This document shows positions 1 to 8,114 of a stretch of DNA of 64,000 bases, piece after piece. The notes below the pieces were generated by a model that worked only from the letters and a program-made list of their open reading frames with translations, was not told the DNA's origin and ran no database searches. The position numbers and the translations under genes are program-made. This stretch comes from Ignavibacteriota bacterium (GTDB lineage: Bacteria; Bacteroidota; Ignavibacteria; UBA10030; SZUA-254). Each line of letters begins with the position of its first letter. The first letter of the stretch is position 1. The stretch covers positions 62,001 through 126,000 of the forward strand of contig JACREZ010000006.1 in assembly GCA_016212665.1 (NCBI GenBank). Direction: 5' to 3'.

Positions 1-876
1 ATTGGAACTATCAATGTTGGACCAAAAATGTCGGGTAAAGTCTATTCACAAGAAGATATTGATTTGCTCTCGACTGTTGCAAGTCAGGCGGCGATAGCGA
101 TTGAAAACGGACGTCTTCATCTTTCTGAACTTGAAAAACAAAAAATGGAAGAGCAACTTGAAATCGCGAGAAAGATTCAGCAAAGTCTTCTTCCAAAACG
201 AAGCCCGAAAATCGAACGGCTCGATATTTCAGGACTTTCACTTCCGGCGCTTTCTGTCGGAGGCGATTACTTCGATTACATTCAACTCGGTCCGAAAAAA
301 CTTCTCGTTGTCGTTGCCGATGTTTCCGGCAAAGGAATGTCTGCCGCATTGTACATGTCAAAGATCCAAGGGATGATACAACTTGCATCGCACATGTACG
401 AGTCGCCGCGTGATATGCTCATTCATGTCAACCGACGGCTGTATGAAGGAATTGAGCGTAAATCGTTTATCACGATGGTGCTTGCATTGTTTGATTTGGA
501 AAACAACACCGTGCAAATTTGCCGCGCAGGACACAATAAGGCAATCATCGGCACAAACGGTAAGTTTGATTATCTCAGTTCCAAAGGAATCGGGCTTGGC
601 TTGGAACGAGGACCGATTTTCGAACAAAGTCTGGAAGAAGTGAAACGTCCGCTTGAGGCAGATTCATTGTTCTTCTTTTATTCCGACGGACTTTCTGAAG
701 CAATGAACGAACAACAAGTGTTGTTCGGTGAAGATACAATTTGTAACTTGGTAGAAACAAACCGCAAGCGCTCTGCCTCGGAACTTCAAGATGAGTTGAT
801 GCGTTCTGTTCAACACTTCCAAGGTTCGGCAGAACAGCACGATGATATTACGTTTGTAGTTGTAAAGTATAATTGA
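1..876 (+). CDS. GAF-linked PP2C-type (SpoIIE/RsbU) protein phosphatase, 5' end outside window
   Basis: The reading frame is open from base 1, so the start lies upstream of the window and 291 residues are visible. The first residues (…SQEDIDLLSTVASQAAIAIEN) are the typical end of a GAF sensor domain. A short coiled linker follows, then a PP2C/SpoIIE phosphatase domain with the metal-binding signatures GGDYFDY and VADVSGKGMSAAL, and near the end FFFYSDGLSEA and HDDITFVVVKY. Such proteins dephosphorylate Ser/Thr on anti-sigma-factor antagonists in partner-switching pathways. The signal sensed by the GAF domain and the partner cannot be told from here. The gene is followed 7 bp later by the haem lipoprotein. 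Confidence 0.9.
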   Translation: MGTINVGPKMSGKVYSQEDIDLLSTVASQAAIAIENGRLHLSELEKQKMEEQLEIARKIQQSLLPKRSPKIERLDISGLSLPALSVGGDYFDYIQLGPKKLLVVVADVSGKGMSAALYMSKIQGMIQLASHMYESPRDMLIHVNRRLYEGIERKSFITMVLALFDLENNTVQICRAGHNKAIIGTNGKFDYLSSKGIGLGLERGPIFEQSLEEVKRPLEADSLFFFYSDGLSEAMNEQQVLFGEDTICNLVETNRKRSASELQDELMRSVQHFQGSAEQHDDITFVVVKYN

Positions 877-883
877 TAAAAAA

Positions 884-1321
884 ATGAAACGTCTAATAGA
901 TATTTTTACTCAGGGAAAAATTACAAGTTTCCTTGCTCTTTCCCTTCTCTTTTCATGGAGTTTAATAAACCTCGCCTGTGAAGACGACACAACAGAAGAA
1001 AAAGTGAACGAGATTGTTTTCCCGGAAACAAACGTGAGTTATGGTAAGCATGTTCAGCCGTTATTTGACCGTGCTTGTGCCTTTGCCGGATGCCACGGAC
1101 CCGATACATTTCTTGACCGACAAGGTTTCAGTCTTGACTCATACCAAAACATGATGAACCGAATTGATATTGTCACTCCCGGCGACCCGGAAAACAGTAA
1201 ATTAATCTGGCGTGTTGAAGGAACGAACGGACAGCAAATGCCATTGTATCGTCAACCGTTGAACGATAACCAGAAGCGCGGGTTGCGAAGATGGATTGCG
1301 GAGGGGGCACATAATAATTAG
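884..1321 (+). CDS. Putative haem-binding (CX4CH) lipoprotein
   Basis: A 145-residue exported protein. A hydrophobic N-terminal segment (residues 14-31) ends in LINLAC, a loose lipobox with Cys32 as the possible lipidated residue. The mature part carries CAFAGCHG, a CX4CH haem-attachment-like motif, in the context 'QPLFDRAC…GCHG…DPENSKLIWRV…MP'. This layout is seen in cytochrome-c-like domains of Bacteroidetes and Planctomycetes lipoproteins. It is probably a periplasmic or outer-membrane electron-transfer or sensory subunit. No redox partner is next to it. CX4CH is non-canonical for c-type haem, so haem attachment is inferred. The start ATG lies 7 bp after the phosphatase stop, suggesting co-transcription. 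Confidence 0.7.
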   Translation: MKRLIDIFTQGKITSFLALSLLFSWSLINLACEDDTTEEKVNEIVFPETNVSYGKHVQPLFDRACAFAGCHGPDTFLDRQGFSLDSYQNMMNRIDIVTPGDPENSKLIWRVEGTNGQQMPLYRQPLNDNQKRGLRRWIAEGAHNN

Positions 1322-1414
1322 AACGCGATTATTTTTTTCATCCGGTGAATACTTTTATCTTAGAAACAGATTCAAAAAAAATGAATCAATGTAAAATTTC
1401 CATACAAAGGTGTA

Positions 1415-1651
1415 ATGAAAGCAATTGACATCAATACAACTCTCATTGACGGTTACTTGCGTTTGCTTGAAAACCTCAGTCCATCCAATAAACTTGAACT
1501 AATTTCTAAACTTACTCTTTCTGTCAAGAAATACAACAGAGATAGAAATACGATCTTCTATGAAGCCTATGGCGCTTGGGAATCAACAGAAACCGCCGAT
1601 GAAATCATCCATGAAATTCGGAATAGCAGAACTTTTAACAGGCAGGTATAA
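1415..1651 (+). CDS. Small antitoxin-like protein without visible toxin
   Basis: A 78-residue soluble protein. The first half is a helix-rich stretch (LIDGYLRLLENLSPSNKLEL). The second half, FYEAYGAWESTETADEIIHEIRNSRTF, resembles small antitoxins that sit immediately before PIN-domain (VapC) toxins. No toxin ORF follows: nuoF begins convergently 11 bp downstream. It is either an orphan antitoxin that lost its partner or an unrelated small protein. The family call rests on recalled sequence pattern only. Confidence 0.5.
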   Translation: MKAIDINTTLIDGYLRLLENLSPSNKLELISKLTLSVKKYNRDRNTIFYEAYGAWESTETADEIIHEIRNSRTFNRQV

Positions 1652-1662
1652 TTAACAAAACC

Positions 1663-2979
1663 CTAAACCGCAGTCACTTCCACCAAATGCGGCGGCTTCA
1701 CATATCGCGTAACGCTTGGTGATTTCTTCGCCCTCTTCTCAAACTCACCTCTGAATTTTTTAATCACACTTTGCACGGGCCATGCGGCGGCATCGCCGAG
1801 AGCGCAGATTGTATTTCCTTCAATGTTGTTCGCAACATCGAGAAGCAAATCAATATCCTGCAGAGTTCCTTCACCTGCGAGAAATCTCCTGAGAATTTTC
1901 TCCATCCACCCTGTTCCTTCGCGGCAGGGCGTACATTGTCCGCACGATTCATGGTGATAGAAATGTGCAATGCGTGTCAGAACTTTAATGACATCCGTAT
2001 CTTCATCCATCACAATCACACCTGCAGTTCCAATCGAAGTGCCGACTGCTTTGAGCGAGTCCGCATCCATCCGAACTCCTTCAAGTTCTTCGCCTCGCAA
2101 CCACATCGTTGATGAGCCGCCGGGAATAACTGCTTTGATGTTCTTTCCGTTTTTCACTCCACCGCAGTAATTGTAAATCAAATCTGTGAGAAGAACTCCG
2201 GTTGGCAACTCAAACACTCCCGGCTTATTCACGTGCCCACTAATTCCATACAATAACGGACCAGGATGTTTCGGTGCGCCAATCTTCGAGTACCATTCCC
2301 ACCCGCGATTGATAATCGCAGGAACGTTACTGATTGTTTCAATATTGTTGATGGTTGTCGGACAACCCCACATTCCTGATTGTGCAGGAAACGGCGGCTT
2401 CACTCGCGGGTAACCGCGACCACCTTCAACTGAATTCATCAGAGAAGATTCTTCGCCGCAAATGTACGCGCCTGCACCACGATAAACTTGTATATGAGTA
2501 GTGAATCCTGAACCGAGGATGTTCTGTCCGATGTATCCTTTCTGATACGCATCATCAATTGCAACCTGAAGCAGGTCAATCCACTTTTTATATTCGCCGC
2601 GGATGTAAACATACACCATTTGCGCGCCAATGGCATACGCCTCAATCAATGCGCCTTCGATAAACACATGTGGATTGTATTCGAAGATTTGTCTGTCCTT
2701 GAATGTTCCCGGTTCGCTTTCATCTCCGTTTGCGCAGAGATATTTTGGCTTCGAAGAAACTTTCGGCATGAACGACCACTTCAACCCGGCAGGAAAACAC
2801 GCGCCGCCCCGACCGCGCAGGTTTGATTTCTTCACTTCATCAATGACTGCATCGGGAGTCATTCCCAGCACTTTTCGGAGCGCGGAATATCCCCCGTGTT
2901 GTTCATAGACATCAATCTTGTGAAGATTGGGAATTTCAGTAAGGATTATTTTTTCAAATTCTGTCATGTTCATTTTCAT
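1663..2979 (-). CDS. nuoF: NADH-quinone oxidoreductase subunit F (NADH/FMN-binding)
   Basis: This 438-residue subunit oxidises NADH through FMN and passes electrons to cluster N3. The glycine-rich nucleotide-binding motif RGRGGACFPAG lies at residues 55-65. The N3 [4Fe-4S] ligands are in ESCGQCTPCREGTGW (from about 344), with the fourth Cys near 393 (NTICALGDAA). Length is normal. It is the last gene of nuo locus 1 (A-B-C-D-E-F), all on the minus strand. NuoG would normally follow but is not here. Several in-frame Met codons lie at the N-terminus (MKMNM), so the exact start is uncertain by a few residues. Confidence 0.96.
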   Translation of the reverse strand: MKMNMTEFEKIILTEIPNLHKIDVYEQHGGYSALRKVLGMTPDAVIDEVKKSNLRGRGGACFPAGLKWSFMPKVSSKPKYLCANGDESEPGTFKDRQIFEYNPHVFIEGALIEAYAIGAQMVYVYIRGEYKKWIDLLQVAIDDAYQKGYIGQNILGSGFTTHIQVYRGAGAYICGEESSLMNSVEGGRGYPRVKPPFPAQSGMWGCPTTINNIETISNVPAIINRGWEWYSKIGAPKHPGPLLYGISGHVNKPGVFELPTGVLLTDLIYNYCGGVKNGKNIKAVIPGGSSTMWLRGEELEGVRMDADSLKAVGTSIGTAGVIVMDEDTDVIKVLTRIAHFYHHESCGQCTPCREGTGWMEKILRRFLAGEGTLQDIDLLLDVANNIEGNTICALGDAAAWPVQSVIKKFRGEFEKRAKKSPSVTRYVKPPHLVEVTAV

Positions 2980-2990
2980 GTTGAGGAGAA

Positions 2991-3012
2991 ACAGACTGGA
3001 ATGTCTGTCCTA
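2991..3012. repeat. Short palindromic repeat (GTAGGACAGACATTCC family), copy 1
   Basis: The inverted repeat ACAGACTGGAATGTCTGT lies between nuoE and nuoF. On the minus strand it shares GTAGGACAGACATTCC with a second copy at the dnaK stop codon (15403-15425). It looks like a dispersed palindromic element and not a gene-specific terminator, because nuoF must be transcribed through it. Confidence 0.5.
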
Positions 3013-3060
3013 CCATTTTCATTATTTTTCAAAACACAAACCAGTAACCGCTAACCAGAT

Positions 3061-3525
3061 TCAATTTAGTTTCTCCAATAATTCATCTACCTGTTCAAGC
3101 GAAAGATTCTCGAAATAGTCATCATTCACTTGCATCATCGGAGCGGTGCCGCACGAACCGAGACATTCAACCTCCGTGACGGTAAAACGGTTGTCAGATG
3201 TTGTTTCCCCGAGTTTCACTCCAAGTCGTTTACAAACATGGTCACGCAACTCTCCTCCGCCGTTCAACATGCAGGAAACATTTGTGCAGACTTGTAAATG
3301 ATATTTCCCGACCGGCTTTTGGTTGTACATCGTGTAAAACGTAACCACGCCATAGACATGACTCACCGGCACATTTAACAACTGCGCAACATATTGCATC
3401 GCTTCGGAGGAAATCCAACCGTGTTGTTGTTGAATCATCCACAGGACGGGAAGTGTTAATGCTTGTGTCGTTTGAAACCGCGGTTTCAACGCTTCGATTT
3501 TTTTAAGATTTTCTTCGCTTAACAT
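3061..3525 (-). CDS. nuoE: NADH-quinone oxidoreductase subunit E ([2Fe-2S])
   Basis: A 154-residue thioredoxin-fold subunit carrying the N1a [2Fe-2S] cluster. The four ligands are visible as CTNVSC in the middle and ECLGSC near the C-terminus. An N-terminal helical part containing LPVLWMIQQQHGWIS is typical of the family. NuoE pairs with NuoF in the NADH-dehydrogenase arm. It lies between nuoD and nuoF in the same orientation, separated from each by short AT-rich degenerate repeats. Confidence 0.95.
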   Translation of the reverse strand: MLSEENLKKIEALKPRFQTTQALTLPVLWMIQQQHGWISSEAMQYVAQLLNVPVSHVYGVVTFYTMYNQKPVGKYHLQVCTNVSCMLNGGGELRDHVCKRLGVKLGETTSDNRFTVTEVECLGSCGTAPMMQVNDDYFENLSLEQVDELLEKLN

Positions 3526-3597
3526 AAATCAATTAAAAATTAAAAGTGAAAAATTAAAAGTGTTATTTTGTAACTTTTAATTTTGAACTTTTCACTA

Positions 3598-4848
3598 TCA
3601 CTTATCAGCCTCTCCCATCACCGGGTCAATGCTTCCGATGATTGCAACGACATCGGAGATGAGATGACCTTTGACGAGAAGCGGCATCGCTTGCAGATTA
3701 ACAAATGATGGAGAGCGGATTTTCAATCGCCACGGAACACCTTCTCCTTTGCTGACAATGTAAAATCCGAGTTCACCCTTCGAGGCTTCGATTGCATGAT
3801 AGACTTCTCCGACCGGAGGATTGATTCCGAAATTCACAATCATGAAATCATGAATCAGTTCTTCCATCTTGCCATAAATGTTTTCTTTTCTCGGAAGAAC
3901 TTTCTTCGGGTTCGATGCGTGAATCGGTCCTTGCGGCATTTTCTCCAAACACTGTTGGATGATTTTCACACTCTCGCGCATTTCCTGCAACCGAACATAG
4001 AAGCGGGCAAGCGTGTCTCCGTCATTATAAACAGGGACATGGAAATCAAGTTCGTTGTAAACGAGATACGGATTATCTCGACGCAGGTCATGGTCAACGC
4101 CGCTCCCACGAAGATTCGGTCCTGTCCACCCAAGACTTATTGCATCTTCTTTCGAAATAACGCCAATCCCTTCGCACCGCTGTATGAAGATGCGATTCTT
4201 GAGAACTAACTTCTCACACTCGATTAATTTCTCAGGAAACTGTTGGATGAAATCCTTAATCATCGAAAGCGAAGCATCGCTCATATCCTGAGCCAATCCG
4301 CCGACACGAGTAAAACTTGTTGTGAAGCGAACACCTGTCAGTTCATCCTGAATGTCCTGAATCTTCTCACGTTCGCGCCATGCCCAAAGCAAAATTGTCA
4401 CCGCCCCTGTATCCATCACCATCGTTCCGAGCGCTACGAGATGCGAAGTCAAGCGAGCAAGTTCAGCGCAGATAACACGAATGAATTGCGCGCGTCTCGG
4501 CGCTTCGATGCCTGCCAATTTTTCTACGGCAAGAACATACGCTACGTTATTTGCAAGCGTTGAAAGATAATCGAGCCGGTCTGTGTGAGGAATGAACTCG
4601 TGGAACGACATATTTTCCGCGAGTTTCTCGTAGCCGCGATGTAAGTAACCAAGTTCAGGAACTGCCGCAACGACAGTTTCTCCATCGAGCCGGATAATCA
4701 AACGAAGCACACCATGCGTTGCGGGATGTTGCGGTCCCATGTTCAACACCATATCCGATTCGAGCGGGTCGTCGAATGTTATTGTCGTGTCCTGATTCTC
4801 AAGCGCACGAAGAATTTTTAGTTGAGATTCGGTGATGGGGATGTTCAT
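3598..4848 (-). CDS. nuoD: NADH-quinone oxidoreductase subunit D, copy 1 (49-kDa)
   Basis: A 416-residue peripheral-arm subunit homologous to the hydrogenase large subunit, forming part of the quinone site with NuoB. The signature MVLNMGPQHPATHGVLR is near the N-terminus, followed by PELGYLHRGYEKLAE, and the C-terminus ends IGSIDPVMGEADK as in the family. A second, divergent nuoD lies at 48017-49177. This copy has about 30 extra N-terminal residues relative to copy 2. Start at 4848 chosen from MNIPITESQ, which is the only upstream ATG. Confidence 0.95.
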   Translation of the reverse strand: MNIPITESQLKILRALENQDTTITFDDPLESDMVLNMGPQHPATHGVLRLIIRLDGETVVAAVPELGYLHRGYEKLAENMSFHEFIPHTDRLDYLSTLANNVAYVLAVEKLAGIEAPRRAQFIRVICAELARLTSHLVALGTMVMDTGAVTILLWAWREREKIQDIQDELTGVRFTTSFTRVGGLAQDMSDASLSMIKDFIQQFPEKLIECEKLVLKNRIFIQRCEGIGVISKEDAISLGWTGPNLRGSGVDHDLRRDNPYLVYNELDFHVPVYNDGDTLARFYVRLQEMRESVKIIQQCLEKMPQGPIHASNPKKVLPRKENIYGKMEELIHDFMIVNFGINPPVGEVYHAIEASKGELGFYIVSKGEGVPWRLKIRSPSFVNLQAMPLLVKGHLISDVVAIIGSIDPVMGEADK

Positions 4849-5009
4849 TACTTATTGCTCTGTCTCGAAAAGAGTTTTTAGTTTCTTGTTTGTAGTTTTG
4901 GTTCGCGGTTACGGATTTGGGGTTTCAGGTTTGAAGGAGTTGCAATATGACTGATAATTATTGGCTATTGACAATTGACCATTCACTATTGACAATTAAT
5001 CCCCAGTAA

Positions 5010-5495
5010 TCAATTTTTTCTTGGTAACGGTAGTGACCCCGGAATTCCCATGAGCGGAAATTCTTTTCGAAGAGGATGATACTCAAATCCTTCGGGCATA
5101 TAAATGCGCCGTAAGTCGGGATGGTTATCGAAGATGATACCGAACATGTCGTACGCTTCGCGCTCTGCCCAGTCTGCCGATTGCCATACACACGTAACGC
5201 TTGGAACGTGTACGTTCTCTTCTTCTACGCGGACTTTGAGTCTCATGCGAAATTTATTTTTCAGCGAGTAGAGATTATAGACAACCTCGAACCGCCCTTC
5301 CGGACGGTAATAATCTGCGCCGCAGACATCACGAAGAGAATCGAATTTCAGTTCGTCATCATCACGAAGGAATTGACAGACCTTCACAATATCATTTTTC
5401 TTAATAACAATGGTAAGTTCTTCGCGAAACTCATTCACCGAAACAATCGAATCGGCAAAATGAGATTGTAGTTTTTCAACAATGCGTTGGTTCAT
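5010..5495 (-). CDS. nuoC: NADH-quinone oxidoreductase subunit C, copy 1 (30-kDa)
   Basis: A 161-residue peripheral-arm subunit. The 30-kDa signature is seen in WQSADWAEREAYDMFGI followed by HPDLRRIYMPEGFEYHPLRK. The start codon overlaps the nuoB stop in a TGATG arrangement, so translation is coupled. A second nuoC is at 49189-49668. The gap to nuoD (4849-5009) holds degenerate text-like repeats such as ATTGACAATTGACCATTCAC. Confidence 0.95.
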   Translation of the reverse strand: MNQRIVEKLQSHFADSIVSVNEFREELTIVIKKNDIVKVCQFLRDDDELKFDSLRDVCGADYYRPEGRFEVVYNLYSLKNKFRMRLKVRVEEENVHVPSVTCVWQSADWAEREAYDMFGIIFDNHPDLRRIYMPEGFEYHPLRKEFPLMGIPGSLPLPRKN

Positions 5496-5998
5496 CAGAC
5501 CTGAAACGTCTCCTCGATGTAAATCTTTTCTTTTTGTCCCGGCTTTTCGCCTCGTGCAATTTTCTTTTGAATTTCCATCAACCCTTTCAGCAAATTATCG
5601 GGGCGAGGCGGGCAACCTGCGACATACACATCAACCGGGATAAACTGGTCTATCCCCTGCACAACCGAGTATGAGCGATACATTCCGCCGGAAGATGTGC
5701 AAGCGCCCATTGCGATTACCCATTTCGGGTCGGGCATCTGGTCATAAATCTTTCGGACGACGTGCGACATTTTATACGTCACCGTTCCGGCGACAATCAT
5801 TAAATCACTTTGGCGGGGAGAAAAACGAAACGCTTCCGAACCGAAACGGGAAACATCGAATCGGGGTCCGGCGAATGCCATCATTTCAATTGCGCAACAG
5901 GAAATTCCCATCGGCATGGGCCACAGAGAATTCTTCCGTGCAAACTTGATGAGTTCATCAAGTTTTGTAAATACTAATAAATCAGAAAAGTCAGCCAT
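5495..5998 (-). CDS. nuoB: NADH-quinone oxidoreductase subunit B, copy 1 (N2 cluster)
   Basis: A 167-residue subunit carrying the terminal [4Fe-4S] cluster N2 that reduces quinone. Ligands are visible as the adjacent pair in ISCCAIEMM (Cys34/35), one in MGACTSSGG and one in [10 protein letters not shown]. It overlaps nuoC (TGATG) and starts 4 bp after nuoA. A second nuoB lies at 50239-50730 and has a different middle region (MGSCSNCGG). Confidence 0.96.
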   Translation of the reverse strand: MADFSDLLVFTKLDELIKFARKNSLWPMPMGISCCAIEMMAFAGPRFDVSRFGSEAFRFSPRQSDLMIVAGTVTYKMSHVVRKIYDQMPDPKWVIAMGACTSSGGMYRSYSVVQGIDQFIPVDVYVAGCPPRPDNLLKGLMEIQKKIARGEKPGQKEKIYIEETFQV

Positions 5999-6002
5999 GT
6001 TC

Positions 6003-6407
6003 TCAGAGAACTTTCTCGTTCAGGATTGCACTGTTATTTTTTGTCCGCTCACTTGTCCACTCAAGCGCCCCTTTTTTCCAGACATATAAAAAGCCCAACA
6101 TTAAAATCACGATAAACACAAGCATCTCGATAAACCCGAACAAACCGAGTTCACGGAAGTTGACAGCCCACGGATAGAGAAACACAACTTCAATATCAAA
6201 AATGATGAAGAGCATTGCGACCATGTAGAATTTCACTGAGATGCGTTCATGCGCCGAACGAACCGGCGGCATACCGCTTTCATACGTGGAGAGTTTTATT
6301 TCATTTGAATTTTTCGGACCGAACCATTCATTGACTTTTCCCATCACCAACCCGAAGGCGATGCCGATAAGTAACATGATTCCGATAGGGAGATATTGTT
6401 CGAGCAT
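6003..6407 (-). CDS. nuoA: NADH-quinone oxidoreductase subunit A, copy 1
   Basis: A 134-residue membrane subunit with three hydrophobic segments and the conserved stretch [31 protein letters not shown]…[11 protein letters not shown]. The open frame extends to 6551, but that extension would overlap tRNA-Ser and encode non-NuoA sequence. I therefore start at the internal ATG ([13 protein letters not shown]), which gives normal family length. It opens locus 1, directly downstream of the tRNA. Confidence 0.9.
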   Translation of the reverse strand: MLEQYLPIGIMLLIGIAFGLVMGKVNEWFGPKNSNEIKLSTYESGMPPVRSAHERISVKFYMVAMLFIIFDIEVVFLYPWAVNFRELGLFGFIEMLVFIVILMLGFLYVWKKGALEWTSERTKNNSAILNEKVL

Positions 6408-6507
6408 ATATTGAGGAATTTTCGGTACAAAATTACCCAAAAAGAGAGAGAAATACAAAAGTAGCAACGCCTCCGAGAATTTGATAAGGTAATGATTTGT
6501 TGTTGAG

Positions 6508-6594
6508 CGGAAAGAGAGAGATTCGAACTCTCGGTACCCGTTAAGGTACACCCGCTTTCCAGGCGAGCCAGTTAAACCGCTCCTGCATCTTTCC
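6508..6594 (-). tRNA. tRNA-Ser(GGA)
   Basis: On the minus strand the sequence folds as an 87-nt class II tRNA. The acceptor stem is GGAAAGA/TCTTTCC with discriminator G. The anticodon stem CTCGC/GCGGG encloses loop CTGGAAA (anticodon GGA). A long variable arm (TGTACC…GGGTACC region) and a T arm GAGAG-TTCGAAT-CTCTC follow. CCA is not encoded. It lies 100 bp upstream of nuoA on the same strand. Confidence 0.95.
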
Positions 6595-6665
6595 GTGGTG
6601 CATGTGAATGCGGCACAAGTTTAAGAAAAAAATCCGTCCTTTCCAAGATGTTACTTGACTTGTTT

Positions 6666-7097
6666 TTAGCCATGATATTCGAACCCATATTTTTTTATAA
6701 ATTCATCGAACTCATCACTAAAACTTGTTCGCTTATGATGCTCTTCTTGATTTCGTATATACCCCCGCACTTTCCCGACCATTGACTCACTAACGGAAAC
6801 TGCAAAATATTCAACCGCCCATTCTAATTTTCTCCTCATCAGTTGGTTCGTGTTCGCCCAATGAGAAGCTTCACCTTTGATGAGCTGTATCGCCTTAGCA
6901 ATTGACATATCTGCATTCAGCGAGATTAAACAATGAACATGTTCCATTTCACCATTGATCGTATCAACATAAATCTTCTTCTCGCTTGCATTCTTTCGGA
7001 TGTGCTGAAACAGTTGTTCGCGGATTTCTTTTGACAAAATGCGTTCACGGTTCTTCGTACCCCAAACAGCATGAATCCATATTTTAACGTATGACAT
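6666..7097 (-). CDS. Y1 (HUH) transposase, IS200/REP-associated type
   Basis: A 143-residue single-strand transposase. The HUH metal motif is His53-Val-His55 (EMEHVHCLI) and the nucleophile is probably Tyr113 in VRGYIRNQEEHH. No TnpB partner is present. The adjacent 1 kb (7121-8100) is a tandem array of hairpin-rich repeats. Hairpins are the substrates of this enzyme class, so the gene and repeats are likely linked as in RAYT/REP systems. Length and motifs are intact, so the protein could be active. Confidence 0.9.
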   Translation of the reverse strand: MSYVKIWIHAVWGTKNRERILSKEIREQLFQHIRKNASEKKIYVDTINGEMEHVHCLISLNADMSIAKAIQLIKGEASHWANTNQLMRRKLEWAVEYFAVSVSESMVGKVRGYIRNQEEHHKRTSFSDEFDEFIKKYGFEYHG

Positions 7098-7120
7098 ACA
7101 CTTTTATATTATAATGAGAT

Positions 7121-8100
7121 AACTAACCCCACATTCTATCATGAGGTTTGACAAACGAATGAACTATTAACCCCACAATTTATCGTGAGGTTAGACAAAT
7201 AAATAAACTACTAACCCCACGATTTATCGTGGGGGAAAACGCTAAACAAAAATCACTGTGGCTTTAGCCACCGGCTCGTGGGCTGAAGCCCGAGAACTGC
7301 GTTTGCGTTACACCCCATGCTGAAGCATGGGGTTACTAAAAATAATTCTTAAGCGAGATGATAATCGTCAATTCATTCACACGGTTTTCTTTATCCCTCG
7401 CTGAATCAACTTATGATTTGGATTCATCACACAGCGGGTCACAAGGTGATCCCTTTGGGAGACGCTGGGTGGAGTATGAACGGTGCGACTTTCGGAACAC
7501 ATGAATTGAACTAACCCCACAATTTATCGTGAGGTTAGACAAATAAATAAACTACTAACCCCACGATTTATCGTGGGGGGAAACGCTAAACAAAAATCAC
7601 TGTGGCTTTAGCCACCGGCTCGTGGGCTAAAGCCCGAGAACTGTGGGTGCGTTACACCCCATGCTGAAGCATGGGGTTACTACAAAAAATTTCTTGAGCA
7701 AGATGATAATCGCCAATTCATTCACACGGTTTTCATTATCCCTCGCTGAACCAACTTATGATTTGGGTTCATCACACAGCGGGTCACAAGGTGATCCCTT
7801 TGGGAGACGCTGGGTGGAGTATGAACGGTGCGATTTTCGGAACACATGAATTGAACTAACCCCACAATTTATCGTGAGGGTTGACAAATAAATAATCTAC
7901 TTCCCCCACGATTTATCGTGGGGGGAAACGCTAAACAAAAATCACTGTGGCTTTAGCCACCGGTTCGTGGGCTGAAGCCCAATAATTGTGGTTGCGTTAT
8001 ACCCCATGCTGAAGCATGGGGTTACTACAAAAAATATTCTTCAGCGAATTGATAATCGTCAATTCGTTCGCACGGTTTTCATTATCCCTCGCTGAACCAA
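7121..8100. repeat. Tandem 345-bp hairpin-rich repeat array (REP-like)
   Basis: Units begin with TAACCCCACAATTTATCGTGAGG at 7168, 7512 and 7857, giving periods of 344 and 345 bp. The third unit stops near 8100, and a degenerate partial leader lies at 7121-7167. Each unit holds hairpins CCCCACGAT-TT-ATCGTGGGG (7215-7234 in unit 1), GTGGCTTTAGCCAC, GGGCTGAAGCCC and CCCCATGCTGAAGCATGGGG, then a less structured stretch ending GGAACACATGAATTGAAC. Copies differ by scattered substitutions. No credible gene lies inside; the 68-residue ORF at 7643 is repeat sequence. Confidence 0.92.
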
Positions 8101-8114
8101 AGAACTATTTGAAT

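Noticed and set aside
6408-6551. N-terminal extension of nuoA to 182 residues
   Set aside because: It would overlap tRNA-Ser and encodes residues unlike NuoA; the internal ATG at 6407 gives normal length.
7643-7849. 68-residue ORF in the hairpin array
   Set aside because: It lies wholly inside repeated non-coding sequence and shows no protein features.
7121-8100. CRISPR array
   Set aside because: Units are about 345 bp with near-identical interiors and no unique spacers or cas genes.
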